A stretch of 18,887 bases of DNA, from positions 1 to 18,887 of the forward strand of contig JBDNFP010000170.1 of the NCBI GenBank assembly GCA_041689775.1. The letters are read 5' to 3'. The position numbers and the translations under genes are program-made. The stretch is from JBDNFP01 sp041689775 (GTDB lineage Bacteria > Bacteroidota > Bacteroidia > Cytophagales > Spirosomataceae). The notes beneath the pieces were generated by a model. The model did not search any database and had not been told where the DNA came from. It was given only the letters and a program-made list of their open reading frames with translations. Each line of letters starts with the position of its first letter. The first letter of the stretch is position 1. Below are positions 1 to 7,360 of this stretch, piece by piece.

Positions 1-1
1 T

Positions 2-3000
2 AAAGATAATAGAATAATAACTCAACTTAAAGATTCTGATGGAAAAGATATTTATAACAATTATCCTTTCTTTACTTATGAGGCTCTTTATACAATGGGT
101 CAATTAGAAATGACTAGAAATGGTACAGGTGATTTAGCTTATTATAAAGACCCTGCTAAACGATTGTATGGACTTACTTCTGCTAAAAGTAACATTAGAC
201 ATGATGAAGCTTATATAAAAGAGTACAATGAATTACATGGAACAAAAATAAACAACCATACTAAAAGTTTAATTATAAAAGATGTAGAAATTCCAACTGA
301 TCTATATCCTGACTTAGAAGTAAATGGTACAGATGCTCAAGGATATATGAATTATGAGAGCTATGTATTTATGATGCGTAGTAGTGGTATGTTTGATGAA
401 AATGCAGAAGAATTACATAAGATAATAAAGAATAGTAAAGACGTTGCAGAAATTGAAGCTGCTTATAAAGATATTCAAGCGTATCAAAAAGTTATTAAGC
501 CCCAAGGATTTGGTTTTAATGAAAAAGGACATCCAGTTTTTTACAAACTCTCTGTAATTCCTTTAGATAAACACTTAACTAAAGGAAAAAATCTTGACAA
601 TATACGTAAGTTGATGGATAGTAAAAACTTAGATATTGTTATGTTTGAGTCTGCTGTTAAAGTAGGAGGTAAAAGTGTACATAGAATGTACGAGGAGAAT
701 GGAGATTATAATACTAATTTGGAACAACAAGTTACAGAAGATTCAGATGCTATTCACCTTCTTGAATGGAAATGGTATAACATTCAAGTAGAAACGAGTA
801 ATCCTCACGAAAAAGTTACTAGTGGTACTCAGTTTAGAAAACAAATGTTTGTTGATTTAAAGCCAGATGCTATAGTAAATGGTCTAAACAAGCAAGAACT
901 TGTTATGCTACATGACGAGTTAATGAATGAGAAGACAGACGGAATGTTAAAAGCATTAAAAGAAAAACTTCAAATTAATGATAGATTTGAATTAGATAAG
1001 CTTAAAGATATATCAAAGATTAAATCTACATTATTAAGAGAAGCTGTAAATCGTGGATTACCAATTGATTTTCAAACTCATATAGAAAATTTAACAAAAT
1101 TTGATTTAATTTCTGGAAAAGAGAAGTTAGAAGCTATTATACTAAAGATGATAGATATGTCTAAACATAAAATGTTTGGAGATATGAAAGTTCAAGTAAG
1201 TAGTGTTGGATTTGAGGCTGAGGGAGGAAATATAAAAACTAGTAGAGATTTACAATATGTAGATGGAAAAATGGAAATATATCTTCCTTTTGAGTACAAA
1301 GATTATTTTGCAAACTCAGTGGTATTTAATCCTGAAACTAATATATATGAATTAAAAGAAGGCGTAGAGTTGCCTACTATGATTTCTTACCGTATTCCCA
1401 CACAGTATTTAAACTCTATTGATCGTACAATTGTAAAAGGATTTTTGCCAGAAATGTATGGTAATGCAGTTGTAGTTCCTTTTGAAATTACAACTAAAAC
1501 GGGATCAGATTTTGATATAAATAAATTATTCATTTATTATCCTGCATTCAAGGTGAATTTTCAAAAATTGTTAGATACAACCTTACTTGTTGCAATAAGT
1601 ATATCTGAAAAAATACCAGAAATAGTAGAGTATCTTCAATATTCTTACAATATTGAAGGCTCTACTTATAATTCAACAAAAGATAAAGTGGTATTATATG
1701 AACTATATAAAAATAATAATCCGAAAAATGCCATCGAAAAACAAGCTTTAGATTGGATCAATGATTATATAGAAAAATACAGAAAGAACTTTTCTGAATA
1801 CGATGTAGAAAATGTTGATAATAAATTAATGAATTTGTATAATGATATTTTAACTCATCAAAAAGAATTAGTATTAAAACCAGATAATCAAGATATTATA
1901 AATCCTATCTTTGACGCTATTCAAAAAGCAAAAGGAGTTAGTACTTACATGAGTAGAAAAGATTATTTAGACCCAACTAAAGTTATAAATAAACGAAATG
2001 GATTTTTATCAGCAAAAGATACACTTGGTATTCAAAATATAAATAGTAGTAGTCATGCAATTTGTCAAATGTATGATGTTGGTATTAAAGATGTACCAAT
2101 TAATATAATGGTTAAAAAAGCTCTAACAGAAATACCTAAATTATCTACTCTATTAGAAAGCTTTAAGAATGTACCTAAACCACGAGGAGGAGTATTACCT
2201 TTAAATAGAATAGAGAACGTTAATGGAGAATTTATATCACAGATATTTTCTCAAACTATAGGTTCTACTGTAGACGTTGCAAACGACGATAGAATTAGTG
2301 TAGTAAACTTTAATCCCGAAACTACAAAAGTAGTAAATTTATTGATAAGACTAAGAGTAAGTGTTGAAGAAATATTCTATCTAATTAATAATACTGCGGT
2401 TATAGATTATATAAATAAAAAACAGAATAACAAATCTGGAAGTGTTTTAAACAAAGATTATAGTGTTTATGATTATATTCCTTTTAAAGCTGGTAAAGTA
2501 GATGTAGTTAAGAATCTTAAAGCAGATTTAGACTCTCCTGCAAGTAAGAGGATTTTAGCCCTATATAAAAATTTAGAGTATCATGGAGATTTACTAGACA
2601 AGTTTAACAAAGTAATTAGCTTTGATACAAAAGGAGTTGGTACTACTATATCAGAAAACCTTTTTATTACAGAACAATTTAAGATGTACGAAAATCAGCT
2701 TATGCGATACTTTTCTAATTTTAATAGAGTATTTCAATACACGGATAGTTCAGGTAAATTAAAAGAAACATTTTTAGGCAAGTTTAAAACTCTTGCAAAC
2801 AATACTAAAAATCTTACTGATAAAATGTTTCCTTTAAAAGCTTTACTTAGAGAAAATGGAATTAAAACTGTTAGAGATATAATTGATTCTAAAGATTCTC
2901 AAGTAAGAAAGGTTAGAGATATTGCAACTAGAGAAGCACGAGTAGCTACTTATTTAATTCAACAAAAGCTAACTAATACGTATCCAGGACTTAAAAGAGA

Positions 3001-3559
3001 AGTTAAAGCAAAAATGCTAGAACTTAAAGCTTTGCATGCTAAAGCTACAGAGCAGTATGTTAATAAATTACTAGAAGATTTAATTTTTAATGTAGAAGAT
3101 GGAAAAGAAGTAGTTTCTTTGTATGGAGGAGCAGCTTTAAATAGTGAAGAATCTAATCTTTACACAAGAAGTTGGTTGGAATTATATGATAGACATTCTA
3201 AAGAAGCATTAATGTTAGCAGTAAAGAGTTATTTTCAGTCTGGTACTATAAATAGTCCTATTACAATGTATAATGTTATGCCTTATGAAATTAAGAAAGT
3301 TTTAGGTACAGTAGAACTTGACTTTACTTCTATAACTGATATAGAAAAACTTCTATTAGATGCAAAATCTACTAAAATTTTTGGAGAAGATTATACTAAA
3401 AACATTAAAGATAATGAAATGTATAATGAAACAGAAGAAGATAGACTTTATACTTTAGCTAAAACTTTTAATGTTAATAAAAATGGTAATACTTCTGTAA
3501 GTTACACTGATGAGCAGATAAAAAAAGGAATTGAATGTTTTAACGTATTTAAAAAATGA
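2..3559 (+). CDS. crAss-like phage giant virion RNA polymerase (3' part; 5' end outside window)
   Basis: The reading frame is open from base 2 to the TGA at 3557-3559 (1185 visible residues), so the Met at 95 is internal and the gene starts outside the window. Several blocks match what I recall of the giant RNA polymerase that crAss-like phages package in the virion and inject to transcribe early genes. These are TDAQGYM near residue 110, ESAVKVGG near 220, RIPTQYLNS near 464, and GSDFDINKL, in which DFDIN occupies residues 503-507 (bases 1508-1522). That last block is the metal-binding DFDID-type motif of the double-psi beta-barrel polymerase core, but the third Asp is Asn here. About 678 residues follow it, near what I remember for the Cellulophaga phage phi14:2 protein gp66, so the C-terminus may be natural. 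Codon use is strongly AT-biased, unlike everything to the right. Even if TGA were recoded, a TAA follows four codons later. Family confidence is good; activity is uncertain. Confidence 0.8.
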   Translation, partial: KDNRIITQLKDSDGKDIYNNYPFFTYEALYTMGQLEMTRNGTGDLAYYKDPAKRLYGLTSAKSNIRHDEAYIKEYNELHGTKINNHTKSLIIKDVEIPTDLYPDLEVNGTDAQGYMNYESYVFMMRSSGMFDENAEELHKIIKNSKDVAEIEAAYKDIQAYQKVIKPQGFGFNEKGHPVFYKLSVIPLDKHLTKGKNLDNIRKLMDSKNLDIVMFESAVKVGGKSVHRMYEENGDYNTNLEQQVTEDSDAIHLLEWKWYNIQVETSNPHEKVTSGTQFRKQMFVDLKPDAIVNGLNKQELVMLHDELMNEKTDGMLKALKEKLQINDRFELDKLKDISKIKSTLLREAVNRGLPIDFQTHIENLTKFDLISGKEKLEAIILKMIDMSKHKMFGDMKVQVSSVGFEAEGGNIKTSRDLQYVDGKMEIYLPFEYKDYFANSVVFNPETNIYELKEGVELPTMISYRIPTQYLNSIDRTIVKGFLPEMYGNAVVVPFEITTKTGSDFDINKLFIYYPAFKVNFQKLLDTTLLVAISISEKIPEIVEYLQYSYNIEGSTYNSTKDKVVLYELYKNNNPKNAIEKQALDWINDYIEKYRKNFSEYDVENVDNKLMNLYNDILTHQKELVLKPDNQDIINPIFDAIQKAKGVSTYMSRKDYLDPTKVINKRNGFLSAKDTLGIQNINSSSHAICQMYDVGIKDVPINIMVKKALTEIPKLSTLLESFKNVPKPRGGVLPLNRIENVNGEFISQIFSQTIGSTVDVANDDRISVVNFNPETTKVVNLLIRLRVSVEEIFYLINNTAVIDYINKKQNNKSGSVLNKDYSVYDYIPFKAGKVDVVKNLKADLDSPASKRILALYKNLEYHGDLLDKFNKVISFDTKGVGTTISENLFITEQFKMYENQLMRYFSNFNRVFQYTDSSGKLKETFLGKFKTLANNTKNLTDKMFPLKALLRENGIKTVRDIIDSKDSQVRKVRDIATREARVATYLIQQKLTNTYPGLKREVKAKMLELKALHAKATEQYVNKLLEDLIFNVEDGKEVVSLYGGAALNSEESNLYTRSWLELYDRHSKEALMLAVKSYFQSGTINSPITMYNVMPYEIKKVLGTVELDFTSITDIEKLLLDAKSTKIFGEDYTKNIKDNEMYNETEEDRLYTLAKTFNVNKNGNTSVSYTDEQIKKGIECFNVFKK

Positions 3560-3871
3560 TTTGTCCCAACATAACCTCGCCGGAATTTAAACCTAGCTCG
3601 TAAAAATTTGGAGAGTTTAAAGCTAACACATTGATAAAGATAATTTTATTGTCAAAAAAAGTACAGTTTAAAAAATATATTATTTGAAGAGTCAGCAAGG
3701 TACCTATCAGCTAGTATGGCTTAATAGAATTTCGATTAAGACCAAGCGGTAATTCTTACCACGGTTCAATCTCGTGGCGTGGATAGTTAATTCAGTGGCC
3801 TGGTAGAAGTCACCCGTGGATGTGTGGTACCCAACGTCTTAGAAAAATGTTGAGTTGGATGATGAGAGATG
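3560..3871. other. Gene-free junction between phage-like and bacterial DNA
   Basis: No open reading frame of note lies here. Composition stays AT-rich to about 3690 and then changes to the balanced composition of the bacterial genes, so the phage/host boundary probably lies near 3690-3720. No integrase gene, insertion-sequence end or complete tRNA could be found. A tRNA T-arm-like piece at 3760-3776 (5-bp stem, TTCAATC loop) is present without matching acceptor, D or anticodon arms. The rest shows nothing I can name. Confidence 0.5.
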
Positions 3872-3913
3872 ATACCTGACAGGTTTCAAAAACCTATCAG
3901 GTATTCGTTTTTT
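3872..3913 (+). terminator. Rho-independent terminator-like hairpin
   Basis: A 15-bp stem is formed by ATACCTGACAGGTTT (3872-3886) and AAACCTATCAGGTAT (3890-3904), with one C-A mismatch and a 3-nt loop. Six T's follow at 3908-3913 on the plus strand. It lies between the plus-strand phage gene and the minus-strand nitrilase, which converge on it. The T-run favours termination of plus-strand transcripts, though the hairpin could also stop or protect the nitrilase mRNA. Each arm is itself nearly palindromic (ACCTGACAGGT), a form I associate with dispersed intergenic repeats in Cytophagales genomes. Confidence 0.7.
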
Positions 3914-3923
3914 GATCAGTCCG

Positions 3924-4850
3924 CTATACAGCCGTGTCAGGTTGGCCGATTGCCGCGTACTTGAAAACGTCCGGGCGGGCGTAGTGGCCTGTTACGTCAA
4001 AATCTAGTTTGCTTTTGGCCAATACGGAGAAATCTAGCTCGGCGGTGAGGAGGCCTTCTTGGTTCCAGAGGGGCCCGGCGAGCACTTCCCCCATCGGCGA
4101 CATGATTACACTTCCTCCCCCCGACATGATCTCGGGCTCGTCTTGGAGTTCAGCCTGAAAGCGTTCGGGATAATCGGCTTTGGTGATGTATTGGTTGCAG
4201 GAGAGCACAAAACAGCGGCCTTCCAACGCAATGTGCTGCATGGTAGACTGCCACGATTCGCGGGCGTCGGCCGTAGGGGCGAGGTAAATCTCCACGCCCT
4301 TTTGGTACATAGCCATGCGGGCCAGGGGCATGTAGTTTTCCCAGCAGATCAATCCGCCCAGGGTTCCGAGGGGTGTTTGGTAGGTATGCAGGGTGCTGCC
4401 GTCACTTTCGGCCCAAACGTAGCGTTCAAGCCCGGTGGGTTTGAGTTTGCGATGCGAGCCTAGTAACGTACCATCGGGGCCAAAATACAGTAATGAACAG
4501 TACAGCGAACCACCCACGGCTTCCCGTTCGGTGACTCCCAATCCCACGTACATGCCGGCTCTTTTGATCGCTTCTTTGATGGGTTCGAGCACGTCGGAGG
4601 TCACATCCACGCTGTTGGTCCAGTAGTCGAGCCAAGTACTTCGACCGGCGTCGGTGCGGCGGCCCACTACGGCATCAAAACGTAAGCCGCGGGGGTAGCC
4701 TGGTAAAAACGACTCCGGAAAAAGTAATAATTGGCAACCTGTTTCTTTGCCTTTTTCTATCCATTCGACTACTTTCTCAATGCTCTTTTTGAGATCGAAA
4801 AATACGGGAGTTGCCTGCACGACGCCTACTTGAATCTTCTGTAAGTTCAT
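3924..4850 (-). CDS. Nitrilase / carbon-nitrogen hydrolase
   Basis: A 308-residue cytoplasmic enzyme of the nitrilase superfamily, which hydrolyses nitriles to carboxylic acid plus ammonia through a thioester on a catalytic Cys. The Glu-Lys-Cys triad is visible: E46 in LLLFPESFLPGYP, K135 in HRKLKPT, and C169 in GGLICWENYMP. The ER pair after KPTGLER (E142) is the accessory Glu. HRKLKPT...ER and CWEN are typical of true nitrilases (branch 1) rather than amidases or N-carbamoylases, and the length is slightly short for that branch. There is no signal peptide. Translation is probably coupled to the upstream 89-residue gene by an ATGA overlap (4847-4850). The natural substrate cannot be read from sequence; an aliphatic or aryl nitrile, or a plant- or indole-derived nitrile, is possible. 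Confidence 0.93.
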   Translation of the reverse strand: MNLQKIQVGVVQATPVFFDLKKSIEKVVEWIEKGKETGCQLLLFPESFLPGYPRGLRFDAVVGRRTDAGRSTWLDYWTNSVDVTSDVLEPIKEAIKRAGMYVGLGVTEREAVGGSLYCSLLYFGPDGTLLGSHRKLKPTGLERYVWAESDGSTLHTYQTPLGTLGGLICWENYMPLARMAMYQKGVEIYLAPTADARESWQSTMQHIALEGRCFVLSCNQYITKADYPERFQAELQDEPEIMSGGGSVIMSPMGEVLAGPLWNQEGLLTAELDFSVLAKSKLDFDVTGHYARPDVFKYAAIGQPDTAV

Positions 4851-5116
4851 GATTTTGGTTCTTTACCGGTTCTTTGTTTTCCTACTTTCGACAAGGCCCC
4901 AAAGGTACGGGTTAACTTCCTCATGTAGGCTGTTTTTCGGAAACGTAGCGTACGCCAATCTTCATCAATCGCCACCATTCTTACGCCTTCCAGACCAAAG
5001 TCGCCCAAGGTTTGCCACTCCCTATCCCGGTTGAAGTCGCGATGGTATTTTTTGGAACTACCGTTGGGGTTATATACCCAAAGGATTGCGTCGCCTTGTA
5101 ATCTTGGGCTGATCAT
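4847..5116 (-). CDS. Hypothetical 89-residue protein, translationally coupled to the nitrilase
   Basis: An 89-residue protein with no signal peptide or membrane segment. I do not recognise a family. The first two thirds look like a small folded domain with aromatic and charged residues (WVYNPNGSSKKYHRD, then EWQTLGDFGLEGVRMVAIDEDW). The last 30 residues are Lys/Arg-rich and lack acidic residues until the end, which suggests nucleic-acid or membrane-surface contact, though this is only an inference. It starts with ATG at 5114-5116 without a Shine-Dalgarno sequence, as is usual in Bacteroidota. Its TGA overlaps the ATG of the nitrilase (ATGA), so the two are very likely one operon, and a partner or accessory role to the nitrilase is plausible. 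Two CGTTTNAAACG palindromes lie 60-100 bp upstream. Confidence 0.65.
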   Translation of the reverse strand: MISPRLQGDAILWVYNPNGSSKKYHRDFNRDREWQTLGDFGLEGVRMVAIDEDWRTLRFRKTAYMRKLTRTFGALSKVGKQRTGKEPKS

Positions 5117-5174
5117 GGGTAAAAATCTATTTCGCTTTTCAATAAGGTCTTAGTGTGGTGGCTGAGGGTGCGCG

Positions 5175-5215
5175 CGTTTAAAACGTGCTTCCTCACTCCG
5201 TTCGCGTTTCAAACG
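5175..5215. promoter_or_regulatory. Pair of CGTTTNAAACG palindromes, possible operator
   Basis: CGTTTAAAACG at 5175-5185 and CGTTTCAAACG at 5205-5215 are both perfect odd palindromes, with centres exactly 30 bp apart, about three helical turns. They lie upstream of the minus-strand 89-residue/nitrilase operon (start at 5116), where a dimeric or cooperative regulator could bind. No recognisable regulator gene is adjacent. An alternative is that they are diverged copies of a short repeat. Confidence 0.35.
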
Positions 5216-5230
5216 TAAACGAGCCCAATT

Positions 5231-5257
5231 GCTAACAACCTAACCGCTAACAACCTA
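5231..5257. repeat. 12-bp direct repeat at the end of the peptidase gene
   Basis: GCTAACAACCTA occurs at 5231-5242 and again at 5246-5257, separated by ACC. The second copy contains the TAG stop (5255-5257) of the M28 peptidase on the minus strand. It looks like a small slipped-strand duplication, and no function is evident. Confidence 0.6.
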
Positions 5258-6907
5258 CTTAGCTGCCCGAATGGCTTTGAACTCGGAACCTTCTTTCCAT
5301 TGGGGCCATTTTTCTTCAAAAGCCAGGCGCCTACCAACCTGAAACAATAGTTTTAATTCCGAAACGGCACCTAGCATGGTCCAGGTGGCGGGGTCATACT
5401 CATCGGAAGGTTTATGGTAATCGTTGGCGGTGTATTCATTCTGTAACTTTTCACCGTAGGCTCTTCCTTTTCCAACGACGTCCACGCCACTTTCGAGGTA
5501 AAGAGCCGGGATACCCACTTTGGCAAAATTGAAGTGATCGGAGCGGTAGTAATAGCCGGCCTCCGGGTGGGTTTCCACCGAAATATAACCTCCGTCTTTT
5601 TCGATGATTTCGCGGGTATATTCTTCGAGTTCAGACTGTCCTTCGCCCACGAGTACCATGTCTTTGGTGGGTTCGAAGCGATTCAGGCCGTCCATGTTGA
5701 TGTTAGCGACGGTATTTTTAACTGGGTAAATTGGGTTTTGCGCGTAGTAAGCTGAGCCCCACAATCCTTGCTCTTCGGCTGTAACCGACAGAAAGATAAT
5801 GGTCCGCTCGGGTTGGGTCTTCATGCTTTTGAAAGCCCGGGCCAGTTCTAGTAATCCGGCGGTACCCGTGGCGTTATCCAAAGCTCCGTTATAGATAGAA
5901 TCCCCGGTGGCGTCAGGAGTGCCAATGCCCAGGTGGTCCCAGTGGGCGGTATAAATGATAACTTCGTCGGGGCGCTTCGAACCTATAATTTTACCTATCA
6001 CGTTGTAGGTTTTGTTGTAGGTTGTGTTTACTCGCATGGAAGTACTAAGTTTTACGCCGAGCGGTATTGCTTTGAAACCTTTCTGGTCGGCTTTTTTGAA
6101 GACCTCAGCGGTTTGCCCTCCGGCTTCTAATAGCTTGATACCGATTGTTTCGGGTACCCAACCAATGACGTCACAGTTTGGGATATCCTTACCGCGGTTA
6201 TCCAATTGGAGGCGGGAGGTATTGAAATTGTTTTGCTGAACGGCAAAAGGGTAACCGGCCGCGTCGGTGCGGTGGATGATGAGGCAGCCTTTGGCACCTT
6301 GACGCGCAGCTTCTTCAAATTTGTAGGTCCAGCGACCGTAGTAGGTCATTTCTTTGCCCTTAAAGAGGGTTGTATCTCCAGCCCAGAAACCTGGATCATT
6401 GACCATCACCAGCACCACTTTACCCTTTACATCGAGGCCTTCGTAGTCGTTCCAATTGTATTCGGGCGCTACCACGCCGTAGCCGGCAAAGACTAGTTCG
6501 GAGTTATCAAGACTAATAGTTGCTTCGGTCCGGTCGGTCCAGATTACGTAATCGTCGAATGCTTTCAAGGTCATGCTTCCTTTCGGCGATTGTACTTGCA
6601 TGGTAGGGGCGGCCTCCGCTTCAATATTGACCATCGGTACTTCCTGTAAGTAGCTATCGCCGTTGCCGGGTTCGAGACCCACGGTGGTATATTGGGCTTG
6701 CAGATACTCAATCGTTTTGGTTTCGCCTTCGGTAAAGGGCATTCGACCCATAAAGTCATCCGAGGAAAGTACGGCCACGTGTTTCTTCAAACTGTCGGCG
6801 TTCAAAGATGCCAATCCGTCCTGATCATCGACGGTACTATCACTGGACGAACAAGCCGTAAGTAAGGCTAGTCCGAGTACTCCGAGGTAGTTTTTAAATT
6901 GATTCAT
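5255..6907 (-). CDS. M28-family zinc metallopeptidase, lipoprotein
   Basis: A 550-residue M28-family exopeptidase, with a protease-associated (PA) domain inserted around residues 135-285. A type-II signal peptide ends in the lipobox LLTAC, with C19 lipidated. The next residues, SSSDSTVDDQD, are Ser/Asp-rich, which in Bacteroidota can direct lipoproteins to the outer surface. The co-catalytic zinc site is complete: H322 (TAHWDHLG), D344 (GALDNATG), E379 with general base E378 (VTAEEQG), D406 (NMDG) and H458 (SDHFNF). It should release N-terminal amino acids from peptides outside the cytoplasm and supply nutrients. The ATG at 6905-6907 is preferred because the signal peptide begins there. An 8-C tract (minus strand) lies four bases upstream of the start, in the leader. 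The gene is monocistronic or first after the small lysine-rich gene, which has its own terminator. Confidence 0.93.
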   Translation of the reverse strand: MNQFKNYLGVLGLALLTACSSSDSTVDDQDGLASLNADSLKKHVAVLSSDDFMGRMPFTEGETKTIEYLQAQYTTVGLEPGNGDSYLQEVPMVNIEAEAAPTMQVQSPKGSMTLKAFDDYVIWTDRTEATISLDNSELVFAGYGVVAPEYNWNDYEGLDVKGKVVLVMVNDPGFWAGDTTLFKGKEMTYYGRWTYKFEEAARQGAKGCLIIHRTDAAGYPFAVQQNNFNTSRLQLDNRGKDIPNCDVIGWVPETIGIKLLEAGGQTAEVFKKADQKGFKAIPLGVKLSTSMRVNTTYNKTYNVIGKIIGSKRPDEVIIYTAHWDHLGIGTPDATGDSIYNGALDNATGTAGLLELARAFKSMKTQPERTIIFLSVTAEEQGLWGSAYYAQNPIYPVKNTVANINMDGLNRFEPTKDMVLVGEGQSELEEYTREIIEKDGGYISVETHPEAGYYYRSDHFNFAKVGIPALYLESGVDVVGKGRAYGEKLQNEYTANDYHKPSDEYDPATWTMLGAVSELKLLFQVGRRLAFEEKWPQWKEGSEFKAIRAAK

Positions 6908-7032
6908 ATAGGGGGGGGTAAAGGAATAGGAAATATTGGCTTGGTGTTAATGATTGTTGATTTTAGTATTGAAAGATAAATCATAATTACGAATTCGGGA
7001 TTGTTCTTTTCTTGGCGACGAGTAAGAAAAAG

Positions 7033-7066
7033 TAAAGCCCCGCCAAAACATAATTGACAGGGCTTT
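7033..7066 (-). terminator. Terminator of the small lysine-rich gene
   Basis: AAAGCCC (7034-7040) and GGGCTTT (7060-7066) form a 7-bp stem with a 19-nt loop. On the minus strand the stem is followed by ACTTTTTCTT, a T-rich tract. It lies 24 bp past the stop of the minus-strand gene at 7090-7203 and separates that gene from the M28 peptidase. Confidence 0.6.
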
Positions 7067-7089
7067 CAAACACCAAAGGAGATCCGATT

Positions 7090-7203
7090 TTAATCACCGT
7101 ACGACTTCGTTTTTTTCTTCGCATCTTTTTCTGCTTTCTTCTCTTTCGGAGTTTTCTCAGACTTCTTTTTGATGTTCTTCTGAACTGGTTTTCCTTTTGC
7201 CAT
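7090..7203 (-). CDS. Small lysine-rich basic protein (37 residues)
   Basis: A 37-residue protein with ATG at 7201-7203 and TAA at 7090-7092. About 40 % of its residues are lysine (for example KKKSEKTPKEKKAEK), with almost no hydrophobic residues, so it should be disordered and strongly basic. It begins MAKGKPVQKN and ends KKKTKSYGD. Very similar short Lys/Glu proteins, with a TPKEKKAEK-like core, are in my memory recurrent unannotated genes in Cytophagales genomes; their function is unknown, and RNA or DNA binding or ribosome association is conceivable. Coding status is supported by the clean frame, the terminator 24 bp downstream, and an intergenic position with no overlapping gene. It is divergent from the esterase gene. 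Confidence 0.7.
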   Translation of the reverse strand: MAKGKPVQKNIKKKSEKTPKEKKAEKDAKKKTKSYGD

Positions 7204-7309
7204 TAGCTTAAATGTTTTTGGAAGATAATGCTATTCTCTTAAATAAATATCTTTCCTTGTGAATTTTTGATTATAATTAATCAGGTATATCCTTTTGAAG
7301 ATGTACAAA

Positions 7310-7338
7310 TTGTCCGGACACCTACGAAGGTAGTTTCG
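7310..7338 (+). promoter_or_regulatory. Bacteroidota-type promoter of the esterase with an embedded palindrome
   Basis: ATTG (ending at 7312) and TAGTTTCG (7331-7338) resemble the -33 TTTG and -7 TAnnTTTG boxes of the Bacteroidota primary sigma factor, with 18 bases between TTG and TAG. The perfect 10-bp palindrome TGTCCGGACA (7311-7320) overlaps the -33 side and could be an operator. The start codon of the esterase is 22 bp downstream of the -7 box. Confidence 0.35.
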
Positions 7339-7360
7339 GATAGAATTAACTCACTTACTT

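Noticed and set aside
3557..3574. Recoded TGA (Trp) at the end of the phage polymerase, as in some crAss-like phages
   Set aside because: TAA follows four codons later, Trp is already encoded by TGG, and the 1185-residue frame has no internal TGA or TAG, so there is no evidence for recoding.
3760..3776. tRNA gene suggested by a T-arm-like CACGG-TTCAATC-TCGTG hairpin
   Set aside because: The closing pair is G-T instead of the invariant G53-C61, and no matching acceptor strand (TCCACGC), D-arm or anticodon loop with T33 is found upstream.
4059..4463. 134-codon plus-strand frame inside the nitrilase gene
   Set aside because: Antisense to the catalytic core of the nitrilase; composition is that of a shadow frame.
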